Origin: Vreelandella sulfidaeris
GTDB lineage: Bacteria > Pseudomonadota > Gammaproteobacteria > Pseudomonadales > Halomonadaceae
DNA: 64,000 bases
Direction: 5' to 3'
Assembly: GCA_007182875.1 (NCBI GenBank)
Contig: AP019514.1
Span: forward strand, 3,100,001 to 3,164,000
Of the stretch, positions 56,488-64,000 are shown piece after piece; positions within the stretch are counted from its first letter, which is position 1, and the number at the start of each line of letters is the position of its first letter. Both the position numbers and the translations under genes were made by a program. The notes beneath the pieces are model-generated. The model ran no database searches. It was given only the letters and a program-made list of their open reading frames with translations, and was not told the DNA's origin.

Positions 56488-57521
56488 ATGCTCACATCAC
56501 TTAATGATATTTCTCTCACGGTCGCTTTCGCCCTGTTCAGCTTTTGCGCCGTTGTCATCGGCATCATCGGTACCCGGCTAGCGGGGATTGTCGACGACCT
56601 CGCCGACCGTACTGGTCTAGGCGAGGCCATTGCGGGCGCTGTCTTACTTGGGATGGCTACCTCCCTATCAGGCATTGTGGTATCTGTCACCGCAGCCTGG
56701 ACCGATAAGCCTGAACTCGCGATGAGCAATGCTCTGGGCGGCATTGCAGTTCAGACTCTATTTTTAACCATTGCCGATATGGCGCATCGACGTGCCAATT
56801 TAGAACACGCGGCAGCCTCGTTGGGAAACATAATTCAGGCGGCTCTACTATTATGTTTGCTTAGTCTATTGATGGTAGGGCGTTTTGCTCCTGAGTGGAC
56901 AATCTGGCACGTACACCCTATTACGCCACTGTTATTTATTGCTTACTTATTCGGCTTACGGCTGGTTAGGAGTTCCCAGCAGCATCCTATGTGGAGCCCC
57001 GCTAGAACCCGTGAAACGCGTGAAGACCAGCCCGATGAGACACCAGGAAAGCTGACATTGATGCGGCTATGGCTCATATTTCTGGGCCTTGCTTTTACCA
57101 TTGGCTTTACCGGCTGGCTGCTTGAACGCAGCGCTACGGTTATCGCGGAAGAAACGGGGCTTAGCCAAGCTGCCGTCGGTGTGCTGATGACCTCGATAGC
57201 AACATCGCTGCCTGAGTTGGTAACAACCGTCGCGGCCGTGCGCCGGGGGCATTAACGTTGGCGGTCGCCGGTATTATTGGCGGTAATGCATTTGACACAC
57301 TGTTTGCCGCCGCGTCAGATGTGGCTTATCGAGGCGGCTCTATTTATCACGCAACGCCCGATCATGTAATGTTGTGGGTTTCCATTTCAGTACTAATGAC
57401 TGGGGTGCTGATGCTGGGATTATTACAGCGACAAGAACAAGGACCTGGCCGCATTGGCTTTGAAAGCATGGCAATAATCGGCCTATACCTAGTAGGAATA
57501 GCCATGCTAATGGTGAACTAA
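56488..57521 (+). CDS. Ca2+/cation antiporter (CaCA) family protein, one frameshift
   Basis: About 344 residues. Two alpha-repeats typical of the superfamily: GEAIAGAVLLGMATSLSGIV in the first and MTSIATSLPELVTTVAAVRR in the second, with IIGGNAFDTLFAAASD after repair near 57250. Eight to eleven membrane spans with a central polar loop (PARTRETREDQPDETPGKLT). Sodium/calcium or proton/cation exchange is inferred; ion not identifiable. Followed 44 bp later by a K+ channel gene. Confidence 0.82.
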
Positions 57522-57565
57522 TAGCTCGCAAGGCAGCGAAGTTGTATAAGAAAGGAGCGTTAACC

Positions 57566-58583
57566 GTGATTGGAAGTACGTTAGCAGGGATGGTGGGGGT
57601 CTTACTCATTTTGCTGGTGGTGTACGACGCCATTCGCACCACGCTATCGGTGTCCAGCTCAGGCGGCCCACTCACCAACCGGTTGGTGAGTGGCTTATGG
57701 TTTGTTCTGTTGGGTATTCACCGTCGGCAAAAAAGCCATGCCATGCTGTCCTCTGTGGGTCCATGGATAACCGTGACATTACTGATGACATGGTTTCTTG
57801 TCGCTTGGCTGGGTTGGTTTTTGCTATTTTGTAGTGCACCACAGGCAGTGGTGGTGTCCACTACAAAGGCCACCGCTAGCTTAATTGAACGCGCCTACTA
57901 TACGGGCTATACCCTCACGACGCTGGGCTATGGTGACTATGTCCCAGGCACTGATGGTTGGCGAACTCCCCGTCATTGCAGCTGCTAATGGTTTTTTTCT
58001 TTTTACCCTGTCTATTACTTATATTCTCAATATCATCACAAATGTTATTCAGAAACGCCAAACAGCCTTGTCTATCAACGCACTGGGAAGGGACCCAAGG
58101 CAAATAATCGCCGCTACTAACGATGATGGAAAATTTGCAACGTTAGTAAGCCAACTCCAGCCGTTACAACAATCAATTAGTACGCTAGGCCAGCAGCATT
58201 TAGCCTATCCAATCCTGCACTATTACCATAGTGAGTCGAGCAGCAAAGCGCTTTCGCTAGCGATCGCAAGGCTTTATCAAGCCATCTCCCTTGTCTACTT
58301 TGCCAGTCCAAAGCTAGATACCACTACCCGTGAACAGTTATCAATCTTCCAAAGGGCACTTGAGCAATTTCTTGACACACTCGGCGGCACCTTTATCCAG
58401 CCTAACCATAATATTCCTCACATTCCTGAGCTTAACGGATATGCTGAATTACCAGGGTTTGATAAATCGAGTACTGAAATGCACGACTATTTAGCGTCGC
58501 TGCCCTACCAGAAAATATTGGTAGCTTACGTCCAGAAGGATGGCTGGGACTGGAAGAACGTTTGGCAAACAGAGCAAGAGTAA
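57566..58583 (+). CDS. two-span potassium channel family protein, one frameshift
   Basis: About 338 residues. GTG at 57566 with AAAGGAG upstream is preferred to TTG 57542. N-terminal span (GMVGVLLILLVVYDAI), second span, then the K+ selectivity filter TLTTLGYGDYVPGTDGW and inner helix ANGFFLFTLSITYILNIITN. A long C-terminal cytosolic region (about 200 residues, SINALGRDPRQIIAATNDDG on) has no domain I can name. The break near 57955 is in a G run. Confidence 0.82.
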
Positions 58584-58641
58584 AAAGAATAAAGCGTAGC
58601 GCACTCGCCGTCTTAAAATTGCTAACCCGTAATACCAAGCT

Positions 58642-58668
58642 CATTGCTCGCGTTTAGCGTGAGCAATG
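58642..58668 (+). terminator. hairpin after the K+ channel gene
   Basis: CATTGCTC (58642-58649) pairs with GAGCAATG (58661-58668), with three further pairs inside including a G-T. No T run follows, so termination is only possible. Confidence 0.35.
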
Positions 58669-58796
58669 TTGCTAAGCCCGCCTCCTCTCCCTCTCGTCAA
58701 TGGCTACATCGCTAGCCTCTCTTACCTAATCACCGCACCGCTCAGCGGCAGCTATAAACTCATCCGTTGTTAATTAAATAAAGCCACCTGTACTGC

Positions 58797-58825
58797 TTTG
58801 GTACAAAAAGTGCTTTCATACCAAA
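58797..58825. promoter_or_regulatory. TTTGGTA/TACCAAA inverted repeat upstream of the chemoreceptor gene
   Basis: Perfect 7-bp arms at 58797-58803 and 58819-58825, 15 bp apart, about 55 bp before the chemoreceptor ATG; TACCAAA recurs at 58857-58863. It could be an operator. No regulator is assigned. Confidence 0.35.
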
Positions 58826-59911
58826 ATTCATTTACCCTTATATCTATACAAAACCTATACCAAAGAGAAAAGGGATAAATGTTAACCATTCAGCGTTTTT
58901 CATCTCACCATAGCGCCCTGATGCAACACATGGCCTGTATTTCCTTCACACCCGCTGGCATGATTAAAGAAGCGAGCCCTCCCTTTTTAAAAGACCATGG
59001 GATACACGCTTAAGGAGATTGCCGGCCAACATCACCGCATGTTTTGTGATGTCGCTGAGACAGCCACTCAGGCATATCAGGATTTTTGGCGTGCTCTTGC
59101 TAGCGGTGAAAGCCGCCAAGGCACTTTTAGGCGTATAAATGCTCAGGGTAGCGATATCTGGCTAGAAGCTACCTACTTGCCGATAAAAAATCGGCGCGGC
59201 AGCGTCATTTCAATACTTAAAATTGCTAATGATATAACGGCAGCCCACCAGGAGGCAGAGCGCAAAATGCCGTATTAGAAGCACTCGATAGCTCCATGGC
59301 GGTAATAGAATTTACCCCAAGCGGTGACATTCTTAATGCTAATCCAAATTTTGAGCGCACGATGGGTTATCGCAATGAAGAAATTACAGGCGCACATCAC
59401 CAAATGTTTTGCCCTACCGACTTCTTCCAAACCAACCCAAACTTCTGGGAACGCCTTGCCCAGGGCGAGTACATGCAAGGTAAGTTTGAACGGATAAATT
59501 CTCGTGGTGACAGCGTCTGGCTTGAGGCTACCTATAATCCCATCCGTGATAGCCATGGCAATGTGGTCAAAGTCGTTAAATTTGCCACCGATATTACTCG
59601 CTCTGTTGAAGCAGCTAATTCAGCGACACGTGCCGTCACGAACGCCCAAAGTACGTCTTCTCAAACAGAACAGATTGCACAGAATGGACTTAGCCATTTA
59701 CAGCGCGTTATGCAGGACTCTAAACAAGCGGCGCAAACGTTAGCAGAAGCGCAGCAGTTAATCGCCGCGCTTAATCAACAGGCGAAAAGCATCAATAGCA
59801 TTACAGAATCGATTGCACAAATTGCCAATCAAACCAATCTGCTATCTCTTAATGCTGCTGTAGAAGCAGCGCGGGCAGGCGAACAAGGCCGAGGGTTCGC
59901 GGTAGTCGCCA

Positions 59912-59920
59912 ATGAAGTGC
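59912..59920. repeat. target-site duplication, left copy (ATGAAGTGC)
   Basis: Nine bases directly repeated at 61305-61313, flanking the IS256-family element. Joining the flanks restores the chemoreceptor frame as VANEVRRLAKGS. Confidence 0.88.
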
Positions 59921-61304
59921 GAGTTAAGCTCAAGTCTGGTGTATGGGAGGAGGTAGGAAGGGTGGCGTATCCTGTTGATTGATCACGACCAAGATCTCAA
60001 CCAACACGAGTGGATACGCCATGGCCGATTCTACCCTCCGGACTCTTTCACAACCAGAACCCCAGGTCGCTGACCCGCTGCACGAGCTGCTGCGCCAAGG
60101 TGCCCGTGACCTGATCGCCAAGGCCGTCGAGGCCGAGTTGGCCACCTTTCTGGCGCAGTATGCCGATCAGCGGCTCGACGATGGACGCCAGGCCGTGGTC
60201 CGCAACGGCTACCTGCCCGAGCGCACGGTCCAGACCGGGATCGGGGATGTCAGCGTGCAGGTGCCCAAGGTGCGTGACCGCAGTGGCGGTGGCGCTCGCT
60301 TCAACAGCAGCCTGCTGCCGCCCTATCTGAAGCGAGCCCGCAGCATCGAGGAGTTGATCCCTTGGCTCTACCTGAAGGGGGATCTCCACTGGCGACTACC
60401 AGGAGGCGCTGGCGGCACTGCTGGGCGACCAGGCCAAGGGTCTGTCGGCCAACACTGTGTCACGGCTCAAGAAGCAGTGGGAGGACGAGCATACCGAGTG
60501 GCGAAAGCGGGACCTGTCAGACCGTCGCTACGTCTACTGGTGGGCCGACGGGGTGTACAGCAACGTGCGCATGGATGACCGCCTGTGCCTGCTGGTGATC
60601 ATCGGGGTCACCGAGCAGGGCCGCAAGGAGTTGGTGGCCGTCGAGGACGGCTTCCGCGAGTCGGCGGACAGCTGGAAGACCCTGCTGACAGGCCTGCGAG
60701 AACGCGGCCTGACCCAGGCTCCCAAGCTGGCGGTGGGCGACGGCGCCATGGGGTTCTGGGCGGCCCTGAGCAAGATTTACCCGGAGACCGACCATCAGCG
60801 CTGCTGGGTTCACAAGACGGCTAACGTGCTGAACAAGCTGCCAAAGTCAGTACAGCCCAAGGTCAAGGCCGACCTGCATGACATCTGGATGGCCGAGACC
60901 CGCGACGAGGCGCACAAGGCCTTCGATCGCACGCTGAAACGCTTCGAGGCCAAGTACCCCAAGGCGATGGCGTGCCTGGCCAAGGATCGGGAGGAACTGC
61001 TGGCGTTCTACGACTACCCGGCAGAGCACTGGGTGCATATCCGCACCACCAACCCGATTGAGTCGACCTTCGCCACGGTCCGCCTGCGGAGCAAGCGCAG
61101 CCGGAACTGCGGCTCCAGAGCGACGACCCTGGCGATGGTCTTCAAGCTGCTCCAGAGCGCCGAGAAGCGCTGGAAGCGCATCAAGGGGTTCAGCAAGCTG
61201 GAACTGGTCGTGAACAACGTCCGGTTCCAGGATGGAGAGCAAGTAACCGATCAGTCAGACAGGACTGCCGCCTGACCGCCATCCACCAGATTTGACTATA
61301 ACTC
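59921..61304. mobile_element. IS256-family insertion sequence, 1384 bp
   Basis: Ends form an imperfect inverted repeat of about 26 bp (left GAGTTAAGCTCAAGTCTGGT, right complement GAGTTATAGTCAAATCTGGT). It is flanked by a 9-bp direct repeat, within the range for IS256-type elements, and contains a single transposase gene. Its DNA is visibly richer in G+C than the host genes on either side. It has no passenger genes. Confidence 0.93.
60021..61275 (+). CDS. IS256-family transposase (DDE), one frameshift
   Basis: Mutator-like DDE transposase of about 417 residues. N-terminal DNA-binding part: [49 protein letters not shown]. Catalytic residues fit D near 175 ([12 protein letters not shown]), D near 239 ([10 protein letters not shown]) and E near 347 ([14 protein letters not shown]), with the [18 protein letters not shown] motif of the family. 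ATG 60021 ([11 protein letters not shown]) lies just inside the left end. An extra G near 60375 breaks the frame. Confidence 0.93.
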
Positions 61305-61313
61305 ATGAAGTGC
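61305..61313. repeat. target-site duplication, right copy (ATGAAGTGC)
   Basis: Identical to 59912-59920; the chemoreceptor reading frame resumes here. Confidence 0.88.
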
Positions 61314-61551
61314 GTCGTTTAGCCAAAGGCTCAAGCGAAGCCGTTGCAGAAATTACCCAGGTGCTTAAAGAGAATAGTGCACTAGTAGAACGTACAACCC
61401 ATTCTATGCAGCAGGTAGTCGAGCAAGGGAAATCGAGCCAAACCAGCGTAGGCGAAATTGAGACTATCGTGAACGAGATACTCACCGGGGCCCGAAATGT
61501 TTCAAGTTCAATTGAGCAATTAGCGCTGGAATCCCCACGATGAGCCAATAA

Positions 61552-61578
61552 AAAGCCAGCACTTTAAGTACTGGCTTT
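61552..61578. terminator. Rho-independent terminator after the chemoreceptor gene
   Basis: A 13-bp stem with one mismatch (AAAGCCAGCACTT at 61552-61564 against 61566-61578). T residues follow on both strands, so it may also serve the convergent peroxiredoxin gene. Confidence 0.75.
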
Positions 61579-61597
61579 GATGCTTACCGATACTGCC

Positions 61598-62248
61598 TTA
61601 ACGTAGCGGTGTTTTGCGCAAATACGGCAGAACTGTTTCGTATTCGCCATATTTCTGCTTAGCATCTTCATTAGAGACACTGGGCGGAATAATCACATCT
61701 TGGCCTACCATCCAGTCGGCCGGGGTAGCAACGCCGTGTTTTGCCGTGGTTTGCAGCGCATCCAGGGCGCGTAGAATTTCAGCAAAGTTACGCCCCACGG
61801 TCATGGGGTAAGTCATCGAAAGCTTCAACTGCTTATCCGGCCCGATAATAAATACCGAGCGAACCGTCGCGCTATCTGCTGGCGTGCGACCATCAGGTAA
61901 GTAGGCGTCTTCAGGCAGCATATCGAAGAGCTTGGAAACAGTCAGACTATCGTCAGCAATGATAGGGAAATTAACATCGCTACCGCATACGTTTTTAATG
62001 TCCGTGCCCCAGCGTTTGTGGTCTTCCACGCCGTCTACCGATACACCGATCACCTTGGTACCGCGTTTTTCCACTCGTCGCTAAGGGGTGGCAACGGCGC
62101 CAAACTCGGTGGTGCATACCGGTGTGAAGTCTTTGGGATGCGAAAACAGAATTGCCCAGCTATCGCCAATCCAGTCATGAAACCGTATAGGCCCTTGGCT
62201 AGTCTCGGCTTCAAAATCAGGCACGACTGCATTGATACGTAATGACAT
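61598..62248 (-). CDS. 1-Cys peroxiredoxin (Prx6 type), frameshifted
   Basis: 216 residues. Active site [15 protein letters not shown] with the peroxidatic cysteine; [13 protein letters not shown] and [20 protein letters not shown] are Prx6 features, and no resolving cysteine of the 2-Cys type is obvious. Reduces peroxides in the cytosol. AAGGAGG before ATG 62248. Two compensating indels near 62080 and 62065. Confidence 0.92.
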
Positions 62249-62399
62249 GCTTTCCTCCTTAATGGGCATTGAATACCCTAATACCTTATATGACTTACAA
62301 CACCCTCACTATAGATCATTCAGTACTAAGACAGCCAGTGGTGGGACAATGTTCACTCTCGTCGCCAAGCGCGTATAAAAGCCTGGCTATCAGAAGCAG

Positions 62400-62423
62400 A
62401 ACGGCGCCCGAAGGCGCCGTTTT
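62400..62423 (-). terminator. UUCG-capped hairpin downstream of the CNNM gene
   Basis: A 9-bp GC-rich perfect stem (62400-62408 with 62413-62421) whose loop reads TTCG on the minus strand, a very stable tetraloop. The T run is on the plus-strand side, so intrinsic termination of the minus-strand gene is likely but not certain. Confidence 0.5.
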
Positions 62424-62454
62424 AGACCAAAAACAGAGCCCCTCTTCTTAGGGA

Positions 62455-63491
62455 TTACTCACCTGTTTTGGCGTCCTTATCTTCCCGCTTAACGCGCTTT
62501 AACCACTGCTGCTTCGCGTAGTGGCGCAAATTAGCGACATTATCAGTTTCATCGACAATATCTTGGCCGAGAATGGTTTCGATGATGTCTTCAAGCGTAA
62601 TCAGGCCCACAAAGGTGCCGTGTTCGTCGTATATCACACGCATATGCAAGTGATCTTTAAGCATCGAAGTAAACACTTGCTCAACATTGTGAGAGATGTC
62701 CACGCTACCAATCGGGTGCATCAGTTCGCGCATCGTTTTGGCATCGTCTGCATGGTACATATCGGCTTTATGTACATAGCCAAACGCTTGCTCGCCGTTA
62801 TCCATTACCGGGAAACGCGTAAAGGGTGCTTTGCCATACTGCTCATCAAACTCTGCCACGGTCATATCGGGCAGCACCGTGATACAAACCGTACGGGGCG
62901 TCATGGCCTTGCTCACCAGGATATCGTGCAAGTTGAGCATATTGATAATGGTGCGTGACTCGTCCGCGTCCAGCACTTTTTCTTCCAGACCTACACGAGC
63001 TAGCACTTTAATTTCATCACGCAGGTCGACATCGTGCTCTGACTTACCCAGGCGGCGGGTGATCTGCTCTGACATCCAGATAAAAGGCAGCAAGCCAATG
63101 ATCATCGGTTTTAAAAAGCGTGGCAAAACGGGGACAACCCACGCCAATACGTCGCGCCAATAGTCTTGGGAATAATCTCCGACAGGATCAGAATCAGCAT
63201 CGTCATGACCGCCGAGACAATGGCAATAGAGGCCTCGCCAAACACCACTGCCGCTTGGGCACCTACCGCAGTTGCCCCGACGGTATGAGCGATAGTGTTG
63301 AGCGTCAAAATAGCCGCAAGTGGCCGGTCGATATTAGCTTTTAAGTGCTTAAGCGAGGCGTGCAACTTAGGATTATCTTCTTTCTGCTTAGCAATATAAC
63401 TAGGCGTGATCGAAAGAAGCGCTGCTTCAAGGATGGAACATAAGAACGAGAACGCGATTGAAAGGGTAGCAATCGTGATTAAGAGAAACAT
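62455..63491 (-). CDS. CNNM/CorC-family protein with DUF21 and tandem CBS domains, one frameshift
   Basis: About 345 residues. N-terminal DUF21 membrane domain (IAFSFLCSILEAALLSITPS, LTLNTIAHTVGATAVGAQAA, MLILILSEIIPKTIGATYWR) then two CBS motifs (ILVSKAMTPRTVCITVLPDM and VFTSMLKDHLHMRVIYDEHG, TFVGLITLEDIIETILGQDI). CNNM proteins are linked to Mg2+ (and possibly Co2+) transport; this is family knowledge. The break near 63140 is in a G run. No transporter-associated CorC_HlyC domain follows the CBS pair. Confidence 0.88.
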
Positions 63492-63589
63492 GAGGGCCTA
63501 GAGTGATGGGTTGTCTCTGGTTTATAGGGGCACCAGATAAGGAAGTCAATGGTTATCTATCGCGCACTCGCCGACTCCGTTAACTGTAT

Positions 63590-64000
63590 TTACGTCCTAA
63601 GCGGCAACGCGGTGCCAATGGCGATGAAGATGCCGCCACAGGTGCGGTTGAATCCTCGGCCGACGCGCTTTAACCAATGGCGAATTCGGTTGGCCAACTT
63701 GGCAAGTAAGCCTTCCACAGCACATTCGATCACGATAAAAGTGCCTGCTAGGACGAAAAACTGCACCACCAGGTTACGCTGTGGGTCGATAAACTGAGGC
63801 AGAAAAGCGCTGAAAAACAGCAGCACCTTGGGGTTGGTAACCGATGCCAGAACGCCCTGACGATAAAGCTGCCAGCCGCTCGCTCGGCTTGCATTAACAT
63901 CGATCTCACCGGTAATGGGCGGCGAGCGCCATACCTGAATACCCAGCCAGACAAGATAGGCCCCACCCAACCATTTTAATACCGTCAGCCAAACGACCGA
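63590..64000 (-). CDS. LysE/RhtB-family amino acid exporter, partial (runs off right edge)
   Basis: The C-terminal two thirds are in the window. Seen: KWLGGAYLVWLGIQVWRS, RQGVLASVTNPKVLLFFSAF, LPQFIDPQRNLVVQFFVLAG and the terminal GRGFNRTCGGIFIAIGTAL, a typical RhtB layout. Likely exports a neutral amino acid such as homoserine, threonine or leucine; substrate not readable. The frame is open to the window edge. Confidence 0.88.
   Translation of the reverse strand, partial: SVVWLTVLKWLGGAYLVWLGIQVWRSPPITGEIDVNASRASGWQLYRQGVLASVTNPKVLLFFSAFLPQFIDPQRNLVVQFFVLAGTFIVIECAVEGLLAKLANRIRHWLKRVGRGFNRTCGGIFIAIGTALPLRT

Larger units (their letters stand above)
58879..61543 (+). pseudogene. PAS-PAS methyl-accepting chemotaxis protein (BdlA-like), split by an IS256-family element
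   Basis: A soluble chemoreceptor of about 425 residues once the insertion is removed. PAS1: GYTLKEIAGQHHRMFCD, FRRINAQGSDIWLEATYLPI. PAS2: [42 protein letters not shown] signalling domain: [32 protein letters not shown], interrupted at 59921 and resumed at 61314 with RLAKGSSEAVAEITQVLKEN. No membrane span. The layout matches BdlA, the biofilm-dispersion regulator of Pseudomonas. AAAGGGATAA precedes ATG 58879. Two small frameshifts near 58985 and 59270, probably errors. The end may be 61551 if one more base is missing. Confidence 0.85.

Noticed and set aside
59979-60020. Longer transposase start upstream of 60021
   Set aside because: The extension lies in the terminal region of the element and lacks a family-like sequence; ATG 60021 begins the standard N-terminus.

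Overview
This window looks like a chromosomal segment from a gammaproteobacterium of the Halomonadaceae (Halomonas/Vreelandella type). The evidence is gene content and order: rpsU-dnaG-rpoD, tsaD/plsY/folB/folK, lptD-surA-pdxA-rsmA-apaG-apaH-cca, amgK-murU, and truD-ispF-ispD-ftsB beside surE-pcm-nlpD-rpoS. The protein sequences also look like that group. This is an inference from reading, not from a database search.

The sequence is of draft quality. Most genes longer than about 300 bp are split by one-base indels, nearly always in short homopolymers and nearly always deletions. They hit indispensable genes such as rpoD, dnaG, tsaD, rpsU, lptD, alr and ispD-linked truD. I read them as uncorrected long-read errors, not pseudogenes, so gene coordinates below span the whole repaired gene. 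The only strongly supported true disruptions are an IS256-family insertion near the right end and a remnant of an EAL-domain gene.

Layout. 1-7.6 kb: formaldehyde detoxification (frmA, fghA), a methyl-parathion-hydrolase-like metallo-hydrolase with a divergent LysR regulator, L-serine dehydratase, an unrecognised membrane protein and an AbgT transporter. 7.7-12.1 kb: the macromolecular synthesis operon rpsU-dnaG-rpoD (minus strand). 12.3-16.1 kb: tsaD, plsY, folB-folK, cca. 16.2-22.9 kb: lptD-surA-pdxA-rsmA-apaG-apaH leading into cca. 23-28.5 kb: amgK-murU (peptidoglycan recycling), an OsmC-like protein, speD, lpxL and alr. 28.6-36 kb: rpoS-nlpD-DUF368-pcm-surE and truD-ispF-ispD-ftsB, a stationary-phase, repair and isoprenoid block. 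36-43 kb: a DUF482 acyltransferase-like protein, an aldehyde dehydrogenase, an EAL remnant, hexR, ridA, an Lrp regulator, leuA and a DksA-like protein. 43-51 kb: MFS transporter, two paralogous double-USP proteins flanking a fluoride channel pair, an ACR3-like exporter and cfa, then SulP. 51.6-58.6 kb: NAD-type isocitrate dehydrogenase, zntA with a divergent MerR regulator, a ZIP transporter, a CaCA exchanger and a K+ channel, i.e. metal and ion homeostasis. 58.9-64 kb: a BdlA-like PAS-PAS chemoreceptor split by an IS256-type element, a 1-Cys peroxiredoxin, a CNNM/CBS protein and a partial LysE-type exporter.

Several intergenic regions carry short degenerate tandem repeats (units of 14-16 bp). 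One intergenic space carries an imperfect palindromic interspersed repeat of a type seen in many bacteria. No CRISPR array, rRNA or tRNA gene was seen.
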